Assembly (NCBI GenBank): GCA_963802915.1
Contig: CAWDKQ010000008.1
Location: forward strand, 496,001-560,000
Length of the DNA: 64,000 nt
Direction: 5' to 3'
Source of the DNA: JAICMB01 sp963802915
Lineage (GTDB): Bacteria; Acidobacteriota; Terriglobia; Bryobacterales; Bryobacteraceae
The notes under the pieces are model-generated. The model was not told the origin of the DNA, searched no databases, and was given only the letters and a program-made list of their open reading frames with translations. Shown here one piece after another: positions 34,171-43,177 of the stretch. Every line of letters starts with the position of its first letter. Position 1 is the stretch's first letter. Both the position numbers and the translations under genes were made by a program.

Positions 34171-34834
34171 GATGACCCTCCATTGACGATTGAAAAATCC
34201 TGAGGCCGTTGGCCTCCATTACGCGCTGCCAGAGCAGGTCGTAACGATCCTGCGGCAGCGATTGTTTGAGTTGAAAGCGGGTCTCGCCATCGAGCGATGT
34301 CAGCGACAGCTCAAAGGGACCGGCACTGCTTACGTTCTGTAAATCAGTGATGCGCCAAGTGCGAGATGCGTGTTCGCCGGCGGCGTTGAACACGACGCGG
34401 TCGGCACTGAGCGTTAGTTCGCCGCTGAAGCCGCCCGTATGATGCAGCATCTTCGCCGGTATGCGCCACTCAGGCGCGCCGATGGACGCGGCGGCGATTT
34501 CGGCGATGAATCGTTGATCCAGCTTTGCGATCAGAAATGGATATAACTTGGCGGTGTCTTCTTTCGAGAGGTGATCGAAGCTGTAGACGCGATCGCAGTC
34601 GAGCTGCCAGCGCACATCATCATAGGTTCGGATGCGAATCTCTGTCGGACTGAGGCGCAGCTCCTGGATATTCTCGTAATCCAACGCTCGCGGCTCCCTG
34701 CCGCGTTTTTCGATCGTCACACCGCCATCTGAAAACGTGACGGCTCCATGCTTTGTGCTGAACGTGAACGGCTGTGCCGCCAGAGACGACAAGAAAATCA
34801 AGATGCAAGTTGCCGCTTCAATTCGAAATGCCAT
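34163..34834 (-). CDS. Secreted hypothetical protein at end of Cus operon
   Basis: 223 residues from ATG 34834 with signal peptide ATCILIFLSSLAAQ. It contains short beta-strand pairs (VTFSDGGVTIEKRG, YENIQELRLSPTEIRIRTYDD, GGFSGELTLSADRVVFNAAGEH, TRTWRITDLQNVSSAGPFELSLTS-like) that resemble two PH-like/tubby-type sheets. It overlaps the end of the cusA-like gene by 37 nt and the DUF5818-like gene by ATGA, so the three are cotranscribed. The function is unknown, but linkage suggests a periplasmic role in metal tolerance. Confidence 0.65.
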   Translation of the reverse strand: MAFRIEAATCILIFLSSLAAQPFTFSTKHGAVTFSDGGVTIEKRGREPRALDYENIQELRLSPTEIRIRTYDDVRWQLDCDRVYSFDHLSKEDTAKLYPFLIAKLDQRFIAEIAAASIGAPEWRIPAKMLHHTGGFSGELTLSADRVVFNAAGEHASRTWRITDLQNVSSAGPFELSLTSLDGETRFQLKQSLPQDRYDLLWQRVMEANGLRIFQSSMEGHHD

Positions 34835-37800
34835 TTCCAAACCTCGTAGATTGCCGGATAGACAACCAGCTCAAGTAAGAACGATGTAAAGACTCCGCCG
34901 ATCATCGGGGCCGCGATACGCTTCATCACGTCCGCGCCGGTGCCGCTGGACCACATGATCGGAACCAGGCCCATGAACATGCAGGCCACGGTCATAAACT
35001 TTGGACGGATTCGCTTCACGGCTCCATGTAGGATCGCCGTTTGTAACTCCTTCAGGCTGCGCAGGCGTCCTTCTTCGCGCGCCTTCTGGTATGCGAGATC
35101 GAGATAGAGGAGCATGAACACGCCCGTCTCCGCGTCGACTCCCATCAACGCGATTAGTCCCACCCAGACACCGATGCTCACGTTGTAGCCGAGCGCGTAG
35201 AGGAACCAGATGGCGCCCACGGCCGAAAAAGGAACGGCGAGTACGATGATGGCGGTCTTCGCCATCGATTTGGTGTTCATGTAGAGCAGCATCAGGATCA
35301 GGAAGGCGGTGAGCGGCAGAACGATCAGGAGTTTTTGGCGCACCCTCTCCATCGCTTCGTACTGGCCGCTCCAGGCGATCGAATACCCGACCGGCAGTTG
35401 CACACGATTCCGCACCAGGCGCTTCGCTTCCGCGACATAGCTGCCGACATCTCGTCCGGCGACGTCAACGTATACGTAGCCGCTCAGCATTCCGTTTTCG
35501 TCTCGCAGCATCGACGGACCCGATCTCACCTTTACAGCCGCCAGATCCGAAATGGGCACCTGCGCCGACGATCCCGGCAGGTTCACCGGAACCAGGACTC
35601 GCGCGAGCTGCGAGGGATTGCTCCGAAAATCGCGCATGTAGCGCACGTTGATGGGATAACGTTCGCGACCTTCCACCGTGGTGCTCACGTTCTCTCCACC
35701 AATCGCGTTCATAACAATCGATTGCGCGTCATCGATCGACAATCCATATCGCGCCAGGGCTTCGCGATTCCAATCGAAATCCAGGAAATATCCGCCGCCG
35801 GTGCGCTCCGCAAACACGTTGCGGGTTCCCGCGACAGCAGGGAGCAAGCGCTCCATCTCCATCCCGAGGCGCTGAATTTCGTTGATGTCAGCGCCGAAGA
35901 TCTTAATTCCGACCGGCGTCCGAATGCCCGTCGTGAGCATGTCGATGCGCGCCTTCACAGGCATGGTCCACGCGTTTGATACGCCCGGCAGCTTCAACGC
36001 ATCATTCATCTCGTCGATGAGATCGTCGGTTGTCATGCCTCTCCGCCACTGGCTATGCGGCTTCAGAACCACAACCGTTTCCATCATCGAGAGCGGTGCC
36101 GGATCGGTGGACGTTTCGGCTCGTCCGGCCTTCCCGAGCACAGTCTCAACTTCCGGGAAAGCGCGGATGATGCGATCCTGCACCTGCATCAACCGCTGCG
36201 CCTCAGTGAGGGAGATGCCCGGCAGCGTGGATGGCATGAAGAGCAGTGTGCCCTCGTCGAGCGGCGGCATGAACTCGGAGCCGAGCTTCCGATATGCCGG
36301 AACGGTGAGCGCAACAATCGCGATGGCCGCGGCGATCACGGCCCATTTCCAGCGCAGGGACCAGGCGCACACCGGCTCATACAGGCGAATGAGGACCCGG
36401 CTGATCGGATGATTCTCCTCTGAATGGATTTTTCCCACCAGCACGGCGTTCGTCGCGCGAGCCAGCCAGCGCGGACGAAAATTGAAGTTGCTCATGTGCG
36501 TGAAGAGCAGCCGCATTGCCGGGTCGAGCGTGATGGCGAGTATCGCCGCCACGATCATCGAGAAGTTCTTTGTGTACGCGAGCGGCTTGAAGAGCCTGCC
36601 TTCTTGAGCTTCCAGCGTCAACACGGGCAGGAACGAGACTGCGATCACCAGCAACGCGAAGAAGCTTGGACCGCCGACCTCTTTGACCGCGTCCAGAACC
36701 ACGCGATGATAGTCTTCCATGCGTCCGCCGCGCTCCCATTCCTCGAGTTTCTTGTGCGTCTGTTCCACCACCACGATGGCCGCGTCCACCATGGCTCCGA
36801 TAGCGATGGCGATACCGCCAAGAGACATGACGTTCGAGGTCAGGCCCATGGCCTTCATCGGAATGAACGAAATGATAATGGCAATCGGGATCGTGAAAAC
36901 GGGGATGATTGCGCTCGGGAAATGCCACAAGAAGATCAGGATGATCAACGCCACTATGATCATTTCCTCGATCAGCGTGTGGCTCAGGTTCTCGATGGAG
37001 CGGTGAATTAATTCGGAGCGATCGTACGCCGTCACGACTTTGACACCGGGAGGCAAGCCCGGCTCGATATCATGCAGTTCCTCCTTTACGCGATCGATCA
37101 CCTGCAGCGCATTGGCGCCCTGCCGCATGATGACAATGCCTGCCGCAACGTCGCCTTCGCCGTTCCAATCCGCGACGCCGCGCCGCAGATCGGGTCCGAG
37201 CGACACATCGCCGACGTCGCCCACGCGCACCGGCGTGCCGCCTGAGTTGGTCGACAACACGATGTTCCGGATATCGTCTGGGGACTTCGCATAGCCGCGG
37301 CCGCGCACCATGTATTCAGCACCCGCCGATTCAATCAGCCGACCGCCGACATCGTTGTTCCCGGCGCGAACGGCTTCCACGACCTTCATAATCGGAACGT
37401 TGAAAGCCTGTAGTTTCTGTGGATCAACATTTACCTGGTATTGCCGCACGAAGCCGCCGACCGCTGCGACCTCCGCGACGCCGGGCACGGCTCGCAATTG
37501 ATATTGGAGGAACCAATCCTGAATGGAGCGTAGTTCCGCGAGATTGTGACGATGCTGCGTGTCGACAAGCGCGTATTGAAATACCCAGCCCACGCCGGTC
37601 GCGTCCGGTCCCAGTTCGGTCTTTACCCCTTGCGGAAGACGCGGCAGCACAGTTTGCAAGTATTCGATCGTGCGGGAGCGTGCCCAATAAATATCGGTGC
37701 CCTCGTCGTAGATGATGTAGACGTACGAGTAACCGAAATCGGAGAAGCCGCGGACTGCCTTCACCTTTGGCGCGCCCAACATGGACGTCACAATCGGATA

Positions 37801-37995
37801 CGTGACCTGGTCCTCCATGATGTCGGGACTACGGTCCCAACGCGAATACACGATCACCTGCGTATCGCTCAAATCCGGAATTGCATCGAGCGGTACGTTG
37901 AGCATCGACCAGATTCCGGCCGTGACCGCAAATCCAACGAGGATGAAAACGATGAGCCGGTTGCGTCCGGAGAATTCGATGATACGGTTAATCAT
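34798..37995 (-). CDS. cusA: CusA/CzcA-family heavy-metal RND efflux pump
   Basis: 1,065 residues with twelve membrane helices and two large periplasmic loops. MINRIIEFSGRNRLIVFILVGFAV begins helix 1, and IPDLSDTQVIVYSRWDRSPDIMEDQVTYP is the Cus-like porter entrance. VMSLGGIAIAIGAMVDAAIVVVEQ carries the helix-4 Asp used in proton relay, and RIDMLTTGIRTPVGIK is the Met-containing region typical of Cu(I)/Ag(I) members. It exports monovalent copper or silver with CusB and CusC. The start overlaps the CusB stop, the usual order in these loci. Metal specificity is inferred from the Cus-like motif and the HMBD-bearing adaptor. Confidence 0.92.
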   Translation of the reverse strand: MINRIIEFSGRNRLIVFILVGFAVTAGIWSMLNVPLDAIPDLSDTQVIVYSRWDRSPDIMEDQVTYPIVTSMLGAPKVKAVRGFSDFGYSYVYIIYDEGTDIYWARSRTIEYLQTVLPRLPQGVKTELGPDATGVGWVFQYALVDTQHRHNLAELRSIQDWFLQYQLRAVPGVAEVAAVGGFVRQYQVNVDPQKLQAFNVPIMKVVEAVRAGNNDVGGRLIESAGAEYMVRGRGYAKSPDDIRNIVLSTNSGGTPVRVGDVGDVSLGPDLRRGVADWNGEGDVAAGIVIMRQGANALQVIDRVKEELHDIEPGLPPGVKVVTAYDRSELIHRSIENLSHTLIEEMIIVALIILIFLWHFPSAIIPVFTIPIAIIISFIPMKAMGLTSNVMSLGGIAIAIGAMVDAAIVVVEQTHKKLEEWERGGRMEDYHRVVLDAVKEVGGPSFFALLVIAVSFLPVLTLEAQEGRLFKPLAYTKNFSMIVAAILAITLDPAMRLLFTHMSNFNFRPRWLARATNAVLVGKIHSEENHPISRVLIRLYEPVCAWSLRWKWAVIAAAIAIVALTVPAYRKLGSEFMPPLDEGTLLFMPSTLPGISLTEAQRLMQVQDRIIRAFPEVETVLGKAGRAETSTDPAPLSMMETVVVLKPHSQWRRGMTTDDLIDEMNDALKLPGVSNAWTMPVKARIDMLTTGIRTPVGIKIFGADINEIQRLGMEMERLLPAVAGTRNVFAERTGGGYFLDFDWNREALARYGLSIDDAQSIVMNAIGGENVSTTVEGRERYPINVRYMRDFRSNPSQLARVLVPVNLPGSSAQVPISDLAAVKVRSGPSMLRDENGMLSGYVYVDVAGRDVGSYVAEAKRLVRNRVQLPVGYSIAWSGQYEAMERVRQKLLIVLPLTAFLILMLLYMNTKSMAKTAIIVLAVPFSAVGAIWFLYALGYNVSIGVWVGLIALMGVDAETGVFMLLYLDLAYQKAREEGRLRSLKELQTAILHGAVKRIRPKFMTVACMFMGLVPIMWSSGTGADVMKRIAAPMIGGVFTSFLLELVVYPAIYEVWKWHFELKRQLAS

Positions 37996-39337
37996 GCTCG
38001 CCGCCGTTCTTCAATTGCGCTTCCGAATCGATCAGAAACGCACCGGATGCAACCACGCGCTCGCCTGGCTGCAGACCGCGCACAACTTCGATGCGATCGC
38101 CAATACGGTCTCCCGTCTCAACGGGCCGCGGCTCCAGATAACCGTTTCCGCGATCGACGAAAACCGTTTTGCGCAAGCCTGTATTCACCACGGCGTCGGC
38201 AGGGACGGTCATTCGTGCACCCACGCCGAGTCCAAATTCGACATTGACGAACATGTCCGGCTTGAGGCGCATATTCGGATTGGCCGCTTCCAGACGGATC
38301 TTCAAAGTACGCGTCGCGGGATCGATTTGCGGCTGTATGTACGTCACCTTCGCGGGAACGCTCACACCTCCGTAGGGCTGGGTCAACGTAGCGGACTGGC
38401 CCAAGTGGATTTTCGCGCTGTCCGCCTCAAATACATCGGCCATGATCCACACCCGGCTCAGGTCGCTGAGGATGTACAGTTCTGTTTCGGGCGATATGCG
38501 CTGGCTCGGGAATGCATTGCGTGACATGACAAATCCGGAAGCCGGCGAGTAGATGGTGATGGTTCGTACCGTCTGCCTGGTCCGCTCGATCTCGTCAATC
38601 TGGCTGCCCTTCAGATCGAATAATTCCAGCTTGCGGCGCGATGCCTCCAGCAGGATCTCGCTATTCTCGTACGCCTCATGGCTGGGATTGTTCTTCATGG
38701 CGTCGCGGGCCCGCAGCGCCACGATAAGCTCTTGTTCGCTGGCCAGCATCTCCGGGCTGTAAATGGTCAGGAGCGGATCGCCCATCTTGACTTGTTGGCC
38801 AGTGAAATCGACTTGGGTTTGATAGATCCAGCCTTCGATTTTCGAGTGAACGCGAGTAATTTTGGTTTCGTCGGCTGCCACTCGGCCGGCTGCTCGGATG
38901 GTGTCAGTAGCCGTTGCCGGTTCCACGGTCGCGAACTTCACTCCGATCAACTGCTGCTTCTCGACGCCAACCTGAATGGTCCCCTGAGGCATGCTCTCGG
39001 CTGAGCCTTCGTAAACCGGCTGGAGATCGTAGCCCGTTTCAGGATTCATGCCGGGCTTATCGGAATGAAAAGCCGGCTGCTTGGGATCGCGATAGTAAAG
39101 GATTCTCCCCGTCGGAGCGGCAGGCAGCGGGGAGCCTTCGTATACAGGCTCCAGCTTCATGCCGCAGTCAGGCGCGATCCCGGGTTTGTCCGATTTGTAG
39201 GCCGGATGCATTGGGTCTACCCAATACAGAATCTTGCGGCCGTCGGCTTTACGCGCGCTGCCGTTGCGCTGCACGTACCACGTTCCCGCACCGAACCCGA
39301 TCCCCAGAGTCAACAACAGCAAAACGACCGTTTTCAT
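37988..39337 (-). CDS. cusB: CusB-type periplasmic adaptor with two heavy-metal-binding domains
   Basis: 449 residues. After a membrane anchor (TVVLLLLTLGIGFGAGTWY), two tandem heavy-metal-binding domains are seen: YWVDPMHPAYKSDKPGIAPDCGMKLEPVYEG and a second YYRDPKQPAFHSDKPGMNPETGYDLQPVYEG, in which the second lacks Cys and the first Met. The adaptor core follows: IRAAGRVAADETKITRVHSKIEGWI, the helical hairpin with DPLLTIYSPEMLASEQEL, the beta-barrel GVSVPAKVTYIQPQIDPATRTLKIR, and DAVVNTGLRKTVFVDRG. It joins the pump to the outer-membrane channel. The start overlaps the TolC-like gene's stop by 4 nt. Confidence 0.92.
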   Translation of the reverse strand: MKTVVLLLLTLGIGFGAGTWYVQRNGSARKADGRKILYWVDPMHPAYKSDKPGIAPDCGMKLEPVYEGSPLPAAPTGRILYYRDPKQPAFHSDKPGMNPETGYDLQPVYEGSAESMPQGTIQVGVEKQQLIGVKFATVEPATATDTIRAAGRVAADETKITRVHSKIEGWIYQTQVDFTGQQVKMGDPLLTIYSPEMLASEQELIVALRARDAMKNNPSHEAYENSEILLEASRRKLELFDLKGSQIDEIERTRQTVRTITIYSPASGFVMSRNAFPSQRISPETELYILSDLSRVWIMADVFEADSAKIHLGQSATLTQPYGGVSVPAKVTYIQPQIDPATRTLKIRLEAANPNMRLKPDMFVNVEFGLGVGARMTVPADAVVNTGLRKTVFVDRGNGYLEPRPVETGDRIGDRIEVVRGLQPGERVVASGAFLIDSEAQLKNGGEHD

Positions 39338-40578
39338 CGGATCAACTCCACTCCCGTTAGCTGCTCCAACTCCACCAGCGCCATATGGAATTCGTGCAGT
39401 TGCTCGTGGTAATTCATTTCGTAGTCGATCACCGCGAGTTCATTCGTCAGCACGGATAGAAAATCCGCGCCGCCTGTTTGATACGAAGCGAGCGACGACT
39501 CGACCGCCAGCTTTGCCTGTGGCATGACAGTTTTCGTGTATAGGTCCACTAACTTCTGGGCCGTTTGAGCGCCTAGGTATTCGTCGCGGATTCGATATTG
39601 CAACGATTGCGCCGTTGCTTCATACGTGTATTTCGCCTGCGAAACTTCCTGGCTCCGTTCGGTTACCTCCGCGCGCGTGCGGCCGAGACGGAGCGGGATC
39701 TTCACGTCCGCGCGGAACATGTACATCGGCGGCATTGCGCCCATGTAGTAATAGCCGGCGTTCAGGGTGAGATCCGGATAATAGTCCTTGCGCGCCAGAT
39801 TCAAGGCCGTCCCGGCGCGTTCGATCATCTTTTGATCGCGCGCCAATGCTGGCGCCGACGTTGCAGCCTTCGCGATCAGCTCTTCGACACTGAAATCCAG
39901 AGGCGCCGCGTGCAGATCGGCAGGCCTCGCCACCGGTAAATCCGGCGCTTGATTCAGTAGAGAATTGATTTCCAACTCGCGAGCATGTTTTTCGCGATCG
40001 ATCTGGATCAGACGCGTCTCGATAATCGTGATTTGCGTTTGCGCTTTGAAGACGTCCGCCTGCATTGCCTTACCGACTGAATAGCGAGCCTCCGTCGCAT
40101 GCAGCAGAGATCGCAGCAGTTCGCGATTGCGTTCATAGACTTCACGGATCAGCCAGGCGTGTTCCAGACCGAAATACGCCAACTTGACTCGGGCAGACAC
40201 TCCCAATGCGATGGAGCGATATTCTTGCGCCTCCGCTTCTGCCTCTTTCGACGCCACGTCGCCCCGTAATCGCAACTTGCCGGGAGCGGGAAATTCCTGG
40301 GACGCCATGATGCCAACGTTCGCCACCGGATCCGTTCCTACGCCAGCAAACGGCAGGGGCTTGCCGGTCGAATTCCAGCCAAGCGAGAGCGTTGGATCCG
40401 GCAACGATCGTTCTTGCGCGGGACGCTGCCGAGCCGCTTCATACTTCTTGCGAGCCGCGAGCACCTCGGGGTTCCGTCGCAAGGCTTCATCGACGAGTTC
40501 GTGTAGATCGAGACGCTGATCCGATGTCTGGGCAATACCCGACAGCGGCAGCGCGAAAAACAGTGCGATAAGTCGCAC
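39334..40578 (-). CDS. TolC/CusC-type outer-membrane efflux channel
   Basis: 414 residues from GTG 40578 with AGGAG upstream and signal peptide MRLIALFFALPLSGIAQ. Two OEP repeats form the coiled-coil tunnel: LHELVDEALRRNPEVLAARKKYEAARQR, VKLAYFGLEHAWLIREVYERN, DVFKAQTQITIIETRLIQIDRE, and YPDLTLNAGYYYMG, YRIRDEYLGAQTAQKLVDLYTKTVMPQAKLAVE. It forms the exit duct of the Cus-like tripartite pump. It is the first of the three pump genes. Confidence 0.9.
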   Translation of the reverse strand: MRLIALFFALPLSGIAQTSDQRLDLHELVDEALRRNPEVLAARKKYEAARQRPAQERSLPDPTLSLGWNSTGKPLPFAGVGTDPVANVGIMASQEFPAPGKLRLRGDVASKEAEAEAQEYRSIALGVSARVKLAYFGLEHAWLIREVYERNRELLRSLLHATEARYSVGKAMQADVFKAQTQITIIETRLIQIDREKHARELEINSLLNQAPDLPVARPADLHAAPLDFSVEELIAKAATSAPALARDQKMIERAGTALNLARKDYYPDLTLNAGYYYMGAMPPMYMFRADVKIPLRLGRTRAEVTERSQEVSQAKYTYEATAQSLQYRIRDEYLGAQTAQKLVDLYTKTVMPQAKLAVESSLASYQTGGADFLSVLTNELAVIDYEMNYHEQLHEFHMALVELEQLTGVELIR

Positions 40579-40631
40579 GATAGTCTCCTAGGTTCTAAAA
40601 AAATTGGAACGGGATAGAACAGGAGACGAGA

Positions 40632-40997
40632 TCAGATTGTGAAGATGGAGTTGAGGAGACAGAGGTCCGGGGGCGCGTGAGGAATTACGAGGGACGCCGG
40701 TATATAAGGTGCCGAACTAGTGGTTACGGGTTGGACAATCTCTACGCGAGAGGTCATCTCCAAGCCCGCATGAGAATTTTCGGTCCACGCTTTTTCGACG
40801 CTCGCCAAAGTCAGATCGGGCGAGGCGCAGTTTTGCGGTGCAGGCCCCTTGGCCGGCTTCTCGCAACCGTCATGATGACAACAGGAGCCAGGAGCGCGCG
40901 TGCCTGGGCTCGACGTGGAGCACGCGAGGCACGGTCCAGCCGCCGATAGCAGGATGAGTGCTATGACGATACCGAGGCTGACGAGGATTCGGCCCAC
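40632..40997 (-). CDS. Small exported Cys-rich protein upstream of the Cus operon
   Basis: 121 residues from GTG 40997 (AAGGA upstream). The signal or lipoprotein-like segment VSLGIVIALILLSAAGPCLAC precedes a Cys/His cluster (GSCCHHDGCEKPAKG). A Pro-rich tail ends PPDLCLLNSIFTI. It shares architecture with 42764-43117 (signal, Cys/His cluster, Pro-rich linker, aliphatic 'DL..L..I' end). It may act as a copper-binding periplasmic or surface peptide. The metal role is inferred from Cys/His content and position. Confidence 0.6.
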   Translation of the reverse strand: MGRILVSLGIVIALILLSAAGPCLACSTSSPGTRAPGSCCHHDGCEKPAKGPAPQNCASPDLTLASVEKAWTENSHAGLEMTSRVEIVQPVTTSSAPYIPASLVIPHAPPDLCLLNSIFTI

Positions 40998-41125
40998 TGG
41001 AGATCCTTACCGGGAGCTGAGCACGCGCGCTGCCAACATTGTTTTATTGTCGTTTCAGTATCTTGGACGTGCGATGCCACAGGTTCGTTTGGGACTTCCC
41101 CAAACTTGGGCGATAGCACCCACAC

Positions 41126-41443
41126 TTACTCCGGTTCAATCGAACTCACTTTAATGGTCTTGGTCTTTTCGTTCAGAACGCCGGTTACCTTCACACGTTG
41201 AGCGGCAAATTTGGCCGGTGTCTTCTGATCGCTCAGTTTCAGGATGTTTTTGCCATCGTTGAGCGCGTACTGGCTATTGGAGCCCTCAACACACATCTTG
41301 ACGCATTTGGCATCGGGCTGCCCAGCCATCATCTCGTGCGTTTTTCCGCACATCGTGTCCGTGATGACGCCCGTGAATGTTTGCGGTTCGTTCGACGCCG
41401 CCGCGGTCGCGGCCAAAAGAAATGCGACGAAAACAACTTTCAT
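41126..41443 (-). CDS. Small secreted protein, DUF5818-like (copy 2 of 2)
   Basis: 105 residues with signal peptide KVVFVAFLLAATAAAS. The mature sequence TFTGVITDTMCGKTHEMM, CVKMCVEGSN, LKLSDQKTPAKFAAQRVKVTG and SSIEPE closely follows 33856-34170. It has more Met/His near the first Cys. It lies 12 nt after the Met-rich beta-barrel gene, so the two may be cotranscribed, linking this family to the copper locus. Confidence 0.7.
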   Translation of the reverse strand: MKVVFVAFLLAATAAASNEPQTFTGVITDTMCGKTHEMMAGQPDAKCVKMCVEGSNSQYALNDGKNILKLSDQKTPAKFAAQRVKVTGVLNEKTKTIKVSSIEPE

Positions 41444-41455
41444 GATCCTGCTCCT

Positions 41456-42715
41456 TTATTTCTCGTTTGGTTTGAGACGCAAACGTAGATAAGCGTTCAC
41501 GCCCCAAGGATGGTCGCCATAATACGGCTTGATGGCCGCAGGCAAAGTATAGGCAGTGGCATTCGCGCCAACACCTGTTTCGATATCTTTGAAGGTCCCG
41601 ATATCGCGCGTATAGCCGGCGGTATACGCTCCGATTCGAAAAGTGCTTCCAACGGTGCGAGCGAGCTGTTCTTCCAGATCCGGATTGTCGGCGAAGAGTT
41701 CGTCTTTGTCTACCAACTCCATGCGTCCCGTAAGAAAATTCTTTTGACTTACCGGATACACGGTCTCGGCCAGATACGAGTTGAGATTGTGCTGTGAGAC
41801 AACGTCGTGGTTGCGGCCCCAGATAAGGCTGGTGGACCATACCTCGCCGTCCGAAAGCGGTTTCGAATAGCTGACAGACGCCGTGGTCCGGACGACATCG
41901 CCTGGCGACTGACGCTCCGGATTCGTCAATCGCCCCGCGGACACTTGGGCCATCCAGTTTTTGGTCGGAAAGACAGAAAACCGGAATGCGTAGGAATTCA
42001 TCGGTCCCCAATCGAAGTGCCAGCGATTTTCGTCCGGCTCCGTGCCATAAAATCCGCTCGCTTCCACGCGCATCCATCTATACTTGAGCGCTACGGTTGC
42101 AACGTTGTCCGCGATGTGGGTCGAATCCTGCCAATGATGGCTGAGCGTCGCTTGCGGCAGTTCGTCCGCCGAAGCCCGGTGCGGATAAGCAACGGGCCCG
42201 AGCGCGGGATCGCCGACAGGGGCGTAATAGAGTTGCAGCATGGCATTCTCTCCAATCGGATGCGCATACTGAATACCCGCGCTCATGACGAAGTTATGCG
42301 GATGCTGCCCGTCGACAATCGGCTTACCATAGGCCGTCTCGCCTGTTTGAAACAAAAGCGGGTATCGGCGATCCGTAATGGTTAGCGGCTCCAGACTGAA
42401 CATGGTTTGGATCATAAAGCTGCCGCCACCGAGTGTATGTACCGCATCGAACATGAACGCGTTCGGTGAATACAGCTTGTCTCCGCCACGCGGACCCGAT
42501 TGCTGCGTATCCACGATGAAAGCCTGGCCCATGATCATGAGGTTCCAGGAACCGAGACGAGGCATGAGCATCGGCATCGGCGCAGACAACGGGCTCATGC
42601 TGGTCCCCGATGCCATCGTCATGAGATACATTCCAGCCGGATTCATCTGCATGGCCATCTCTTGCGCGCATGCAGAAACAGAAAAGAGCGTAATAACAAC
42701 GCACCTTCCATTCAT
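41456..42715 (-). CDS. Outer-membrane beta-barrel-like protein with Met-rich N-terminus
   Basis: 419 residues from ATG 42715 with AGGAG 8 nt upstream. After the signal peptide (VVITLFSVSACAQ) the first 60 residues are very Met-rich (MAMQMNPAGMYLMTMASG, SAPMPMLMPRLGSWNLMIMG). Then alternating strands follow (AHPIGENAMLQLYYAPVGDP, WHFDWGPMNSYAFRFSVFP, MAQVSAGRLTNPERQ, TTASVSYSKPLSDGEVWSTSLIWG, YLRLRLKPNEK), suggesting a beta-barrel. Met-rich segments bind Cu(I) in other proteins. I have no family name. It is probably part of the copper locus, upstream of the DUF5818-like gene. Confidence 0.65.
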   Translation of the reverse strand: MNGRCVVITLFSVSACAQEMAMQMNPAGMYLMTMASGTSMSPLSAPMPMLMPRLGSWNLMIMGQAFIVDTQQSGPRGGDKLYSPNAFMFDAVHTLGGGSFMIQTMFSLEPLTITDRRYPLLFQTGETAYGKPIVDGQHPHNFVMSAGIQYAHPIGENAMLQLYYAPVGDPALGPVAYPHRASADELPQATLSHHWQDSTHIADNVATVALKYRWMRVEASGFYGTEPDENRWHFDWGPMNSYAFRFSVFPTKNWMAQVSAGRLTNPERQSPGDVVRTTASVSYSKPLSDGEVWSTSLIWGRNHDVVSQHNLNSYLAETVYPVSQKNFLTGRMELVDKDELFADNPDLEEQLARTVGSTFRIGAYTAGYTRDIGTFKDIETGVGANATAYTLPAAIKPYYGDHPWGVNAYLRLRLKPNEK

Positions 42716-42763
42716 AAACACTTCTCCTGTAATCGTCTTTGCTGTTGGGGAACAGGAGGGTGG

Positions 42764-43117
42764 TTAGACGCGCAAAATTGTCAGTAAATCGAGTAGCGGA
42801 GAAAAGGTTGGGAATACTTCTTCGATCGTTAGGCGGACGGCACTCGTCGCGGATGGGATTTCGACACGCGCCAGGGGGATGTTGACGGCCGGAGCCGCAA
42901 TCGTCGCCGCCGCACCGCGCGCTTCCGCAACGAAGAACGGGTGCTGGCATCGTTGCGGACCGTCCTGCTGTTTAGGCATATGGTGCCGATGGCATAGCGG
43001 CATTTGAGTGACGCCGGAATCGTGGCAAGGCAGCGCGGCGCAGGTTACGATGCATTGCGCGCTCGCCACCGAAACGGCCATCGCCAATAACGCGACTTGT
43101 AGCCGCAGCCACTTCAT
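42764..43117 (-). CDS. Small exported Cys/His-rich protein, similar in layout to 40632-40997
   Basis: 117 residues from ATG 43117 (GGGAG upstream). Signal peptide WLRLQVALLAMAVSVASAQ, then Cys-rich segments CIVTCAALPCHDSG and the His/Met/Gln-rich CHRHHMPKQQDGPQRCQHP. An Ala-rich linker ends EEVFPTFSPLLDLLTILRV. The same plan as the 40632 gene suggests paralogy. It is likely periplasmic, with possible copper binding. It lies 48 nt upstream of the beta-barrel gene and diverges from the PLP enzyme. Confidence 0.6.
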   Translation of the reverse strand: MKWLRLQVALLAMAVSVASAQCIVTCAALPCHDSGVTQMPLCHRHHMPKQQDGPQRCQHPFFVAEARGAAATIAAPAVNIPLARVEIPSATSAVRLTIEEVFPTFSPLLDLLTILRV

Positions 43118-43177
43118 TGCTTCTCCCAGGATAATCGAAAAACGGCGCAGCCGCGCTGTGTTGTACTGTGGCAACAG

